Below are positions 51,087-60,437 of a stretch of 64,000 nt of DNA, one piece after another. Below the pieces are notes generated by a model. That model saw nothing but the letters and a program-made list of their open reading frames with translations, ran no database searches and was not told the origin of the DNA. Within the stretch, counting starts at the first letter, position 1, and the number at the start of each line of letters is the position of its first letter. The DNA is from Pseudomonas fluorescens (GTDB lineage Bacteria > Pseudomonadota > Gammaproteobacteria > Pseudomonadales > Pseudomonadaceae). The stretch is from contig NZ_LVEJ01000022.1 in the NCBI RefSeq assembly GCF_001648775.1, positions 83,090 through 147,089 of the forward strand, given 5' to 3'. Both the position numbers and the translations under genes were made by a program.

Positions 51087-51235
51087 GCTGGTCTCCAAAA
51101 CTTGTTTTTATCTTAGGAGCCAAGGCGAAAGGTTCGCCTTGAGATGAGGCGTGTGTCACGAATTGGTTGTCGGACGGTTTTTGGAGTATAGATGTGCAAA
51201 CTTCTAATAAGAACGCACATATAAGCCCGTCCATC

Positions 51236-52183
51236 ATGCAAAAAAACATCACCTCACTCGGTTCGCTGAACTGGGACGACCTCAAGTTTTTCCTTGAAGT
51301 CGCCCGTACCCGCAAGGCCAGCACCGCTGCCAAACGCCTGGCTGTCGACTACACCACGGTGTCGCGGCGAATCAGTTCGCTGGAAGCGGCGCTCGGAACG
51401 TTGTTGTTCGAAAAGTCGCGCACCAGCGGCTTCGTGCTGACCACCGAAGGTCAGCGTTTGCTCGGTTATGCCGAGTCGATTGAAAGCACTTTGCACATGG
51501 CCTGCGAGCAGGTGTCAGGCTCCGGCGTGGCGTTGTCCGGGCATGTGCGCATGGGCTGCACCGAAGGCTTCGGCAGTTTTTTCATCACCCCGCAGTTGAG
51601 TCACTTTGTCGACGCCTACCCGGCGATCTCGGTGGACATCCTGCCGCTGCCGCACTTCATCAGCCTGTCCAAGCGTGAGGCCGACATCGTCATTGCGCTG
51701 GAGCGCCCGGAGCATGGGCCGTACGTCTGCTGCAAACTCTGCGACTACCGTTTGCAGCTCTACGCGACCCAGGACTATCTGGACAAACACCCACCGATCC
51801 GCCGCCCGGCAGACTTGGGCAAGCATCAATTCATCAGTTATGTGGATGATCTGGCGTTCAGCTCGGAGCTGCTCTACCTGGCAAACGTATTGCCCGGCGC
51901 CAGCGCCAACTTGCGCAGCACCAGCGTGATCGCGCAGTTTGTCGCGGCGCAGCAAGGGCGCTCGCTGGCGATCCTGCCGTGCTTCCTCGCCGCCCAGGAT
52001 CCGCGCCTGCTGCCGGTCCTGCCGGAGGAAATCAACATCACCCGGCAGTTCTGGATGTACTGCCGCGAGGATCTGAGGAAGTTGAAGCGGATCACCCTGT
52101 TGTGGGATTACATCCGTGAGGTGACCGAGCGCAATCAGGCGCTGTTGATGGGCGAGACTCGCGACATGCAGTTCGCCGACTAG
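51236..52183 (+). CDS. LysR-family regulator, probably of mmsAB
   Basis: The 315-residue LysR protein has the helix-turn-helix KASTAAKRLAVDYTTVSRRIS and a standard effector domain (SGHVRMGCTEGFGSFFITPQ). It diverges from mmsA, so control of the valine pathway is probable. P. aeruginosa uses an AraC-type MmsR at this place, so this is a different regulator. I chose the ATG at 51236, closest to the family start. Its stop overlaps the convergent yfiB stop by four bases. Confidence 0.85.
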   Translation: MQKNITSLGSLNWDDLKFFLEVARTRKASTAAKRLAVDYTTVSRRISSLEAALGTLLFEKSRTSGFVLTTEGQRLLGYAESIESTLHMACEQVSGSGVALSGHVRMGCTEGFGSFFITPQLSHFVDAYPAISVDILPLPHFISLSKREADIVIALERPEHGPYVCCKLCDYRLQLYATQDYLDKHPPIRRPADLGKHQFISYVDDLAFSSELLYLANVLPGASANLRSTSVIAQFVAAQQGRSLAILPCFLAAQDPRLLPVLPEEINITRQFWMYCREDLRKLKRITLLWDYIREVTERNQALLMGETRDMQFAD

Positions 52184-52674
52184 TCGGCGCTGACCACAAT
52201 CGCGACACGACGGTTTTCCGTGCGGCCCGCCGCCGTATCGTTGGACGCCACCGGCTCTTTGCTGCCCAGGCCCTGCAACTGGATGTTCTCTTGCTTCATG
52301 CCGACCGTGCCCAGCACTTTCGCGACACTCTTTGCGCGGCGCAGCGACAGTTGCTGGTTGTAGGTTTCCTTGCCCGATGCGTCGGTGTGGCCATCGACCC
52401 GCACGCGCTCGATGCCGACGCCCAGCAACGCCTTGCCGATGCGCTCGACGATCTCGGTGCTTTCCTTGTTCAGGCTTTCGACGTCGCTGCCAAACAGTAC
52501 TTTGCCGGACAGGCCGAACTCCCAACCCTCGTCGGTCAGCTCGAAGCCCTGTTGTTTGAGCACCGCGACTTGCGCCGGGGTCAGGCCCTTTTGTGGCGCG
52601 GTCTGGCAACCGGTCAGGGCCAGCACGGCCATCAACAGCACAGCGTAAAAAGATCGAATAGACAGTGTGAACAC
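52180..52674 (-). CDS. yfiB: OmpA-domain outer-membrane lipoprotein YfiB
   Basis: This 164-residue lipoprotein has a signal peptide with the lipobox LTGC (Cys near residue 23) and a C-terminal peptidoglycan-binding OmpA domain (VDGHTDASGKETYNQQLSLRRAKSV, then GRTENRRVAIVV). YfiB sequesters YfiR at the outer membrane and so releases the cyclase YfiN. It lies five bases after yfiN in the conserved yfiRNB order. Confidence 0.9.
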   Translation of the reverse strand: MFTLSIRSFYAVLLMAVLALTGCQTAPQKGLTPAQVAVLKQQGFELTDEGWEFGLSGKVLFGSDVESLNKESTEIVERIGKALLGVGIERVRVDGHTDASGKETYNQQLSLRRAKSVAKVLGTVGMKQENIQLQGLGSKEPVASNDTAAGRTENRRVAIVVSAD

Positions 52675-52679
52675 GAGAG

Positions 52680-53948
52680 TCAGCTCCTGGTTTGAACGGA
52701 ATCAGCCGGGTGCTCCGCCCCGGCGGTGAATTGGGCGCCGCGCGACAGCCGCTTGGCTTGATACATGGCCGCATCCGCGGCATCGAGCAAGGCGCCCGGC
52801 GTGGCCCCATGATCGGGATAAACCGCGATGCCGATACTGAGCGAGGTCACAACACGGGTGTCGCCCGGCAGCGCAATGGGCATGTCCATGCTGGCGAGGA
52901 TCTTGTCGGCAATGCGCTCGGCATCTTCGATCTTGTGCAGCGGTGCGAGCAGAACGGCGAACTCGTCACCGCCCAGCCGCGCCACCAGGTCCTCTTCGCG
53001 CAACTGCGCCCGAATGCGATTGGCCACTGCAACGAGAACCGCATCACCCGCAGCGTGGCCGAAGTTATCGTTGATACCTTTGAAGCGGTCACTGTCGAGA
53101 AACAGCACCGCCACGCGCTCGTTGAGTTTGCTGGCGTTGCGCAAGGCGCGGATCAATCGACCTTCGAAAAAAGCCCGATTTGGCAATCCGGTGAGGCTGT
53201 CATGACTGGCCTGGTGGGCGAGGGTTTCGTTTTCGCTTTGCAGGTGGCTTTGCCACGCTTCGAGTTCGTCGAGCAGGGCATTGAAGTCGTTGCCGAGGTT
53301 GTCGAGTTCGGCGATTTGCGCCGCCGGCACGCGGCGATCCAGCGCCCGCTCACTGCGCGCGGCGTGGGCGACATCGGCAAGGCTGCGCAGGGGCGCGGTG
53401 ATCGCGCGCAACTGTCGACGCGCCAGATACAGCGCAACCCAGGCACTGATTGCTGTACAGAGAAAAATCCCGGCCAGACCGCTCAACAGAAAACGCATCA
53501 GGCTACCGCCGTGACCTGTGAGCAGAATCCGCCCGATCTCGCGATCCTGGTGGAGGATTGGCAGGCTGATCGGTTTCTCCAGCAGTGCACGGGTAATCTG
53601 CATTTCCAGGCCGGAGAACAAGCCGTTCTCCGGGCGCTGCCAACGGGCGAGCAACTCACCCTGCGCGTCCAGCACTTGCGCATCCGCCACCTCCTCGGTC
53701 GAGGCGATCAGGGCCAGTGCTTCGGTCGCGGCCGTTTTGTCGTTGAACACGACGGCCGCTTCAACGGTGTAGCTGATCGAGCGGGCGATCAGGTGCAAGT
53801 TGTGATCGGCGTAGACACGCAGCGCCAATAGCCCGAGAAACGTCAGCGAAACGCTGGCCATGGCCACCCCAACCAAGGCGACGATCAAATGACCTCGGCC
53901 GATGACCGAGCCCAACGTGGGGCGGCTACTTTTTCTGAACAGTTTCAT
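52680..53948 (-). CDS. yfiN: Membrane diguanylate cyclase YfiN/TpbB
   Basis: The 422-residue protein makes cyclic di-GMP. It has two membrane helices (residues about 18-45 and 155-180) around a small periplasmic CHASE8-like domain, a HAMP domain, and a GGDEF domain with ARLGGDEFAVLL. The inhibitory site RxxD is present as REED, just before the GGDEF motif. YfiR represses it from the periplasm. Its start overlaps the yfiR stop (ATGA). Confidence 0.92.
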   Translation of the reverse strand: MKLFRKSSRPTLGSVIGRGHLIVALVGVAMASVSLTFLGLLALRVYADHNLHLIARSISYTVEAAVVFNDKTAATEALALIASTEEVADAQVLDAQGELLARWQRPENGLFSGLEMQITRALLEKPISLPILHQDREIGRILLTGHGGSLMRFLLSGLAGIFLCTAISAWVALYLARRQLRAITAPLRSLADVAHAARSERALDRRVPAAQIAELDNLGNDFNALLDELEAWQSHLQSENETLAHQASHDSLTGLPNRAFFEGRLIRALRNASKLNERVAVLFLDSDRFKGINDNFGHAAGDAVLVAVANRIRAQLREEDLVARLGGDEFAVLLAPLHKIEDAERIADKILASMDMPIALPGDTRVVTSLSIGIAVYPDHGATPGALLDAADAAMYQAKRLSRGAQFTAGAEHPADSVQTRS

Positions 53949-54520
53949 GGCGCCGCCGGTTTGCGACGCGACAACTGCAAGACGCTTGGGTGAATACGCA
54001 CGCCACTGCGGGCAACGGAGTCGAGATTGACCTCGAAGGACACCTGCTCATCGCCAATCCGCAGGCAGAACAGACTGCCGACCGTGCACTGATCACCGCC
54101 TTCGCTGATGCTCAGCACCGGGTGGCCGATCAGCGAAGCGAACAGTCGACTGCGTTCATCCGCGGTGAGTTTGCCGATGTACACCGCATCACATTCACTG
54201 ACGATCGCCGGGTTGTCGGCGAGCAGGCGCCGCACGATGACTGGCCGACCGGTGGCTTGCGTGGTGCCTTTGACCAGGTCATCGGTGTACTCGGTCGGGC
54301 CGACGATGCACAGACGCAACTGTGCAGGTTCTACCGGCCAGCGCGCATAACTGAGGATGCCAAGAACGACCTGCGTGACAGATTTTGCCCGTTGCTCAGC
54401 CATGCCTGTCGGCGCTGGCGTTTGCGCGACGGCAACGCCCGTCAACAACCAGAGCAGGCCGATAAGCAACGTGTGCTTGCAGCCAACCACGCGCTCTGTC
54501 GCCCAGACAGACACCTTCAT
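53945..54520 (-). CDS. yfiR: Periplasmic repressor YfiR (DUF4154)
   Basis: The 191-residue protein has an export signal (LLIGLLWLLTGVAVAQ) and the DUF4154 fold. The four Cys of YfiR that form redox-sensitive disulfides are visible in RLCIVG, SECDAV, DQCTVG and LFCLRIG. It binds the periplasmic domain of YfiN and keeps the cyclase off; YfiB removes it. I chose the ATG at 54520, which gives a standard signal peptide. Confidence 0.9.
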   Translation of the reverse strand: MKVSVWATERVVGCKHTLLIGLLWLLTGVAVAQTPAPTGMAEQRAKSVTQVVLGILSYARWPVEPAQLRLCIVGPTEYTDDLVKGTTQATGRPVIVRRLLADNPAIVSECDAVYIGKLTADERSRLFASLIGHPVLSISEGGDQCTVGSLFCLRIGDEQVSFEVNLDSVARSGVRIHPSVLQLSRRKPAAP

Positions 54521-54639
54521 GCAGGAATTCTCTTGGATCGTAGCGAAATGATGCCGCAACGATAGCACAGCGAAGAAACACCAGCGAGGCAGCGAGCTCT
54601 GACCGGCCAGTCAGTATTCGCCGCCGGTCACGGGTATTT

Positions 54640-56751
54640 TCATCCGCGAGTCTCGGTACCCTCTTCCAGTTCCAGCATCAGTCCGCTGAGGCGTTTGACC
54701 TTGCGCTGCACCGCTTCCTCAAATACCCCGGGGCGCGGCTCGATGAGGGTGAACCAATGTTTGGCGCGGGTAATGCCGGTGTAGATCAGCTCCTTGGTCA
54801 ACACCGGATTCAAGGTGTCCGGCAGGATCAGCGCGGTGTGCGCAAACTCCGAACCCTGGGACTTGTGCACCGTCATGGCGTAGACGGTTTCAACATCGTT
54901 GAGTCGACTTGGCAGAACGAAGCGCACACCGCCCTGACCGTCATTGCGCGGGAACGCTACGCGCAGCACCGGTTTACCGGCATCCGGGCCTTCACGCTCG
55001 GGCAGCTTGAGGGCGATGCCAATGTCGCCGTTCATCAAGCCCAGACCGTAATCATTGCGGGTCATCAGGACTGGCCGGCCTTCATACCATTGCTGGTCGT
55101 TGTCGATCAGGCGTGCCTTGAACAGTGCTGCAGTGATGCGCTGGTTCAGCCCTTCCACGCCCCAAGGCCCCTTACGTACGGCGCACAACAACTGGAAGGT
55201 ATCGAACGCCTGCAAGACATCACGCGCCCAGTTGATCCAGTCCGGATGCTCCAGCGGTCTGCCCGTCGACGGACGTTGATTGCGCAACACCGTCAGATAA
55301 TGCCGATAACCTTGCGGGCCGTCTCCATGGCCCTCAAGCACCAGTTTTTCCAGCTTGTGATCGTGCTCGCCCTGAGGCAGTGGCAACGAAAATACATCGT
55401 CATAGTGCCCGGCCTGGAGCAACTGCCGCGCCTCGTCCGACAACTGTTGGTTGACCCGACGCGCCAGTTGCCCAATGCCGCTGCCCTCGCCGAAACGCCG
55501 CGAGTGGCGCAGCATCACCACTTGCTGTGCCAGCGGATGAGAGCCGTCGACGTCCTCATGCAAGCCGCTGCCCTGCAACGACTCACCGCTGACCGACTCC
55601 AGCCATTGCCGGGTTTGCGGGTTGTACCAACCTTGCTCGGCGTCACGACACAGGTCACCGAGCACCGCACCTGCTTCAACGGAGGCCAGTTGATCCTTGT
55701 CGCCGAGCAACACCAAACGCGCATGGGACGGCAGTGCATCAAGCAGATTGGCCATCATCTCCAGGTCGATCATCGACGCTTCATCGACGACCAGCACATC
55801 CAGCGGCAAACGGTTGCCGGCGTGGTGGCGGAAATGTCGCGTGCCGGGCCGGCTGCCGAGCAAACGGTGCACGGTGGTCACATCGCAGGGGATTTTCGCC
55901 CGCACGTCTTCAGCGATTTGCAGCGATTGCACTTGCTGGCTGATGGACTCGGTCAATCGAGCGGCCGCCTTGCCGGTCGGCGCCGCCAGACGAATGCGTA
56001 ACGGTTGCCCGGCTTCTACGGCGGGTGCTTGAAGCAATGCCAGCAGACGCACCACCGTAGTGGTTTTGCCGGTACCCGGGCCTCCGGTGACGATACTGAA
56101 CGCGCCACGCGTGGCGAGGGCACAGGCAAGCTTTTGCCAGTCGATCACCTCACCGGAGCGGGCCGATCCGAACAACTCGTTCAGCCGCAGCGGCAAATCG
56201 TCAGGGCTCGCTTCGCCTTGTGCCAGACGCAGGCGCAACGCGGTATCGATGCGTCGCTCGTAAGCCCAATAGCGCCGCAGGTAAAGACGCTTGCCACTGA
56301 GCACCAGCGGACGTTGTTGCGCCACTTCATTGGAATCGGCGGCCAGCGCGACCAGGGCACTGCCGGCCAATGCCTTGCACCAGTGCACGCCATCGAGCGC
56401 TTCGAGCAATTGCGAAGGCAGCAATAGCACACCGCCTTGCACATCCCCTTCGGGCGGTAACGACAATGCAAAATCCGGTGCCTTGAGGGTTTCGAACAGG
56501 TCGAGACACACGTGTCCGTGGCCGAGCTGGTGGCTGGTCAGCGCGGCGGCAAGCAACACCAGCGGATCGGTGTCCGGTTCAAGCTCGTGCAGGAACGCAA
56601 CGAACGCTTTGTCCAGCGCGCGCAGCCAACCCCGCTCGACCCAGCGGGTGAGCAACAGCAGCAAATCATCGGCACGGGTCAGCGGTGCAAGGGCCGACAG
56701 GCTGTCGGCAGCCAAGGGGGTCGGCAACAGATCGGTGAAAGTGCGGCTCAT
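54640..56751 (-). CDS. recD: Exodeoxyribonuclease V alpha subunit RecD
   Basis: This 703-residue subunit is the 5'-3' helicase of RecBCD, which repairs double-strand breaks and degrades foreign linear DNA. It shows the Walker A GGPGTGKTTTVVRLLALL, the Walker B LVVDEASMIDLEMM, and motif VI YTGITRAKHWFTLIE. The ATG at 56751 overlaps the recB stop (ATGA). The gene order recC-recB-recD is usual in Pseudomonas. Confidence 0.95.
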   Translation of the reverse strand: MSRTFTDLLPTPLAADSLSALAPLTRADDLLLLLTRWVERGWLRALDKAFVAFLHELEPDTDPLVLLAAALTSHQLGHGHVCLDLFETLKAPDFALSLPPEGDVQGGVLLLPSQLLEALDGVHWCKALAGSALVALAADSNEVAQQRPLVLSGKRLYLRRYWAYERRIDTALRLRLAQGEASPDDLPLRLNELFGSARSGEVIDWQKLACALATRGAFSIVTGGPGTGKTTTVVRLLALLQAPAVEAGQPLRIRLAAPTGKAAARLTESISQQVQSLQIAEDVRAKIPCDVTTVHRLLGSRPGTRHFRHHAGNRLPLDVLVVDEASMIDLEMMANLLDALPSHARLVLLGDKDQLASVEAGAVLGDLCRDAEQGWYNPQTRQWLESVSGESLQGSGLHEDVDGSHPLAQQVVMLRHSRRFGEGSGIGQLARRVNQQLSDEARQLLQAGHYDDVFSLPLPQGEHDHKLEKLVLEGHGDGPQGYRHYLTVLRNQRPSTGRPLEHPDWINWARDVLQAFDTFQLLCAVRKGPWGVEGLNQRITAALFKARLIDNDQQWYEGRPVLMTRNDYGLGLMNGDIGIALKLPEREGPDAGKPVLRVAFPRNDGQGGVRFVLPSRLNDVETVYAMTVHKSQGSEFAHTALILPDTLNPVLTKELIYTGITRAKHWFTLIEPRPGVFEEAVQRKVKRLSGLMLELEEGTETRG

Positions 56752-59700
56752 AACAAGACTCCCTGTTCCCATGCGGGCTCGGCCTTGGGTTCGGGTTTGC
56801 CTTGGAACATCCGGTCAAGGCGCTCGATCAGCTCGCGGGGCGGGCGCGCAAAATACACACCGCTGCTGTCGGCACGCGTGCCACGCAGGAACAGATACAA
56901 CGCGCCGCCGACATGCCGGTCGTAATCGTAATCGGGCAGCCGTGCCTTGAGTTGGCGATGCAATGCCAACAGGTACAGCACGTATTGCAGGTCGTAGCGA
57001 TTGTCGAGGATCGACTGCTCCATGGCTTGCTCGGTGTAGGCCTGATCATCCACGCCCAGCCAATTGGATTTGTAGTCGGCCACGTAGTAACGGCCATTGT
57101 GTTCAAAGGTCAGGTCGATGAAGCCTTTGAACATGCCGTTGAGCTGCACCGGTTCTGCCGCCACACGGGCCACACCTCGGTGAGTGTGCTGACGCACCTG
57201 TTCGTCTAGTTTGAGTACGTCGACTTTATGGCTGGCGAACCAGAACTCCATCTCGACGCGGTATTGCTTGAGCTGCTCGAGAATCACCGGCGGTTGCCCC
57301 CCGCCAATCGGCAATGGCGATTTCAACAAGTGCTGCAGCCAGTCACTCAAGGTGGTTATCCAGCCTTCCCAGCCACGCAGGTTGCAACGCCGGGCAATCG
57401 CATCCTCCAACGCTTCGCGGGACACCGCAAAGCCATCGTCACCAGCCCACTCCAGCAAGCCGTGGAGAAATGTTCCGGGATTTGGTCCGCGAGGAAAGCG
57501 GTGGATGTCGGCACCACCAGTAATGATTTCTCGCGGCGCGTCCGGGTCGAGGCGTTCGTCGTCGAACAGCTTTTGTGCCTGCGGGCTGTCCGGAGCCTCG
57601 TCGCTGCCGACACTCAGCACATCGCTGATGCGCAACGCGCTGTAGGAGGCGATCCACCAGTTTTCGCTGGCCTTGCGCTTGGGCAGCAGCGTGGCACTGA
57701 GGACGGCTTCATTGCGCGGTGGCTGATAATGCTCGGCGGTGGCCGGCGGCATTTCGCCGATGCTGATTGCCGCGCAATCCTGCTGCAGGTCTTGTAACCA
57801 ACGGCTGAGTCCGCTGGACTCGCCCAAAGATGCTCCGCCACCCAACAGATAGCCCAGCGCTGAAAGATGAAGCACGGAACTGTTGTTATTGCCGCGCTTG
57901 AGATCCGTCACGCCTAACCAGCAGGCATGCTGCGCGCGAGTCAGCGCGACATAGAGCAAACGCAAATCTTCGGCGAGACGCTCTTCATCCGCTTGGGCAA
58001 TCAGCTCGGCGGTGGGCTTGAGACTGACCTGAGCCTTGCCCGTCGCGTCGTGGTAATGCAGCGGCAACCGACTGCCATCCACCGGCTTCGCCGAGCAAAT
58101 GAACGGCAGGAACACCAACGGGTACTCAAGCCCCTTGGATTTGTGGATGGTCACCACTTTGACCAACTGCTCGTCGCTTTCCAGGCGCAGGATCTGCTCT
58201 TCGCCAGCCTGACCGGACAGCGCCAGAAGCTCGGCCAAGTGACGAATCAGTGCCTGTTCACCGTCCAGCTCGGCAGCAGCTTGTTGCATCAATTCAGACA
58301 AGTGCAGCAGGTTGGTCAGCACCCGCTCGCCATCACCGCGTGTCATCAAGGTTTGCGGCAAATGGAAGTCGTGCAGCAAGCGACGCAACATCGGCAATAC
58401 GCCTTGCTTGCGCCAGAGTTCGCGGTAACCACGGAACTGCATGACACGGGATTCCCAGACCAACTCGTCCTGGTTCAACCGCTCCAGTTCAACCAGTGGC
58501 AGATTCAGGGTGATGCAAGCCAGCGCGGCTTTCAGCGAACGCTCGACATCCGGTTCAGCGCAAGCCTTGAGCCACGACAACAGGTCGTGGGCCTCCTGCG
58601 CGGCGAACACCGAATCCTTGTCCGACAGATAAACGCTACGCACGCCTCGGGCGGCCAGTTCACCGCGCACCGCCTGAGCCTCCTTGCCATCGCGCACCAG
58701 GATCGCGATGTCCGAAGGACGCAGACCTCTGAAATCTTTACCGTCTTGAGTGAATCCAGCACTGCCGCTTTGCCCGCCATTGAGCAGCGCAGTGATTTCA
58801 CTGGCACAGGCAGCCGCCAATTGTTGGCGATAGACCACGCCTGACAGTGGCTGGTCGGTGGATAAGTGCCAGACATTCAGCGCCGCGATATCTTGCCCGG
58901 CCACTTGCAGTTTTTCTTTGCGCCCCTGCGATTCGACGGGCAGGAATGGCACCGGGTTTTCACCGGTTTTCTCCCGGAACAAAAACGCGCCGCGTCCCTG
59001 CTCTCTGGACTCGGCGCGCTCGAATACATGGTTAACCGCGTTGACCATACCGTGGCTGGAACGGAAGTTGGTGCCCAGGGTATGCAGCCGGCCGGTGGTG
59101 GCCTGACGCGCGCGCAGGTAGGTGTAAATGTCTGCACCGCGAAAAGCATAGATCGCCTGTTTGGGATCGCCGATCAGAAACAGCCCGGTAGCCGGGTCGT
59201 TGTCTTCAATGCGGTAGATGCTTTCAAAAATCCGGTATTGCACCGGGTCGGTGTCCTGAAACTCATCGATGAGTGCGACCGGAAATTGCTCGCGGATCAA
59301 TGTCGCCAGACGCTCGCCACCATCAGACTGCAACGCCGCATCCAGACGCAAAAGCATATCGTCGAAGCCCATCTCGGCGCGTCGGCGCTTTTCCTCTTCA
59401 AAACGCGCGCCGACCCACTTGGCGGCGTGTTGCAGCACCGCGGCGTCAGGCGTGGGCAATGCATCGAGACTCGATTTGAGCCCCGACATCGCGTCCAGCC
59501 CCGGGTGAGTCGGGGCCTGACCTTTCCACGCTTCGGCCATGCCGTCGGGGGTCAGTCGACTGAAGCCGGTGCCGATGTCCAGTTGCTCCAGCGCCTCGTC
59601 TTCGGCCCAGGCCTTGAGCTTCTCGAACCACGGTTCAAAGTAGCGCGCCTGCATCTTGCGCCCGTCGACAGTTTTGCTGGCAACGCCTTGATGACAGATG

Positions 59701-60437
59701 ACGAGCAACTCGTCCGCCCATTGGCGCCAAGGCATTTTCAGTTCGATCAATGCCGCGCGACGTTCTTGCAGACATTCTTCAATCAACTGCGCCGGCGCTT
59801 TGCCCGCCTCGCTATCGCGTTCACTGGCAAACAGACCGCGCACTCGAGGTAACAATGCTGCAGGACCGCCCCAGTTGCTGCGAACCCAATTAAGTGCGTC
59901 ACCCTGCATCGGGTAACAGAACAACCGCCAGTAATCGCGCAGCACTTCGCCAAGCAAATCACTGTGATCGGTTTCCAGGGATTGGGTGAACAGACTGCCG
60001 CTGTCAAACGCGTGCTCACGCAGCATGCGCTGACACCAACTGTGGATGGTCGAAACCGCGGCTTCATCCATCCATTGCGCAGCGATATCGAGGCGGTTGG
60101 CGCAACCGGGCCATTGCTGCGGTTCGAATTGGTCACGCAGTTCAGCAATCAGTGCGTCAGGCGCTGGCGTTTCGTCGCGGAAGAATCGCGCCGCCTCGGC
60201 CAGTCGCGTTCGAATGCGCTCGCGCAACTCTTTGGTCGCCGCATCCGTGAACGTCACCACGAGAATCTGCGGCGGCAACAATTCCCGAGCGAAGCCACTC
60301 GCCTCGCCGCCGTGGCCGAGGATCAGGCGCAGATACAGCGCAGAAATCGTGAAGGTCTTGCCGGTGCCGGCGCTCGCTTCGATCAACTGGCTGCCACGCA
60401 GGGGAAATGCCAGAGCCAGCGGTGTCTTTGTGCTCAT
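56748..60437 (-). CDS. recB: Exodeoxyribonuclease V beta subunit RecB
   Basis: The 1229-residue subunit has a 3'-5' UvrD-type helicase (Walker A IEASAGTGKTFTISALYLRL near residue 20, then LIDEFQDTDPVQY) and a C-terminal RecB nuclease with the DYKSNWLG catalytic motif and FIDLTFEHNGRYYVAD. It supplies both helicase and nuclease activity of RecBCD. The ATG at 60437 overlaps the recC stop (ATGA); an upstream in-frame extension lies inside recC. Confidence 0.96.
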   Translation of the reverse strand: MSTKTPLALAFPLRGSQLIEASAGTGKTFTISALYLRLILGHGGEASGFARELLPPQILVVTFTDAATKELRERIRTRLAEAARFFRDETPAPDALIAELRDQFEPQQWPGCANRLDIAAQWMDEAAVSTIHSWCQRMLREHAFDSGSLFTQSLETDHSDLLGEVLRDYWRLFCYPMQGDALNWVRSNWGGPAALLPRVRGLFASERDSEAGKAPAQLIEECLQERRAALIELKMPWRQWADELLVICHQGVASKTVDGRKMQARYFEPWFEKLKAWAEDEALEQLDIGTGFSRLTPDGMAEAWKGQAPTHPGLDAMSGLKSSLDALPTPDAAVLQHAAKWVGARFEEEKRRRAEMGFDDMLLRLDAALQSDGGERLATLIREQFPVALIDEFQDTDPVQYRIFESIYRIEDNDPATGLFLIGDPKQAIYAFRGADIYTYLRARQATTGRLHTLGTNFRSSHGMVNAVNHVFERAESREQGRGAFLFREKTGENPVPFLPVESQGRKEKLQVAGQDIAALNVWHLSTDQPLSGVVYRQQLAAACASEITALLNGGQSGSAGFTQDGKDFRGLRPSDIAILVRDGKEAQAVRGELAARGVRSVYLSDKDSVFAAQEAHDLLSWLKACAEPDVERSLKAALACITLNLPLVELERLNQDELVWESRVMQFRGYRELWRKQGVLPMLRRLLHDFHLPQTLMTRGDGERVLTNLLHLSELMQQAAAELDGEQALIRHLAELLALSGQAGEEQILRLESDEQLVKVVTIHKSKGLEYPLVFLPFICSAKPVDGSRLPLHYHDATGKAQVSLKPTAELIAQADEERLAEDLRLLYVALTRAQHACWLGVTDLKRGNNNSSVLHLSALGYLLGGGASLGESSGLSRWLQDLQQDCAAISIGEMPPATAEHYQPPRNEAVLSATLLPKRKASENWWIASYSALRISDVLSVGSDEAPDSPQAQKLFDDERLDPDAPREIITGGADIHRFPRGPNPGTFLHGLLEWAGDDGFAVSREALEDAIARRCNLRGWEGWITTLSDWLQHLLKSPLPIGGGQPPVILEQLKQYRVEMEFWFASHKVDVLKLDEQVRQHTHRGVARVAAEPVQLNGMFKGFIDLTFEHNGRYYVADYKSNWLGVDDQAYTEQAMEQSILDNRYDLQYVLYLLALHRQLKARLPDYDYDRHVGGALYLFLRGTRADSSGVYFARPPRELIERLDRMFQGKPEPKAEPAWEQGVLL

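Noticed and set aside
48513..51116. An 867-codon plus-strand frame over mmsAB.
   Set aside because: It is antisense to two well-identified enzymes and begins inside a REP element.
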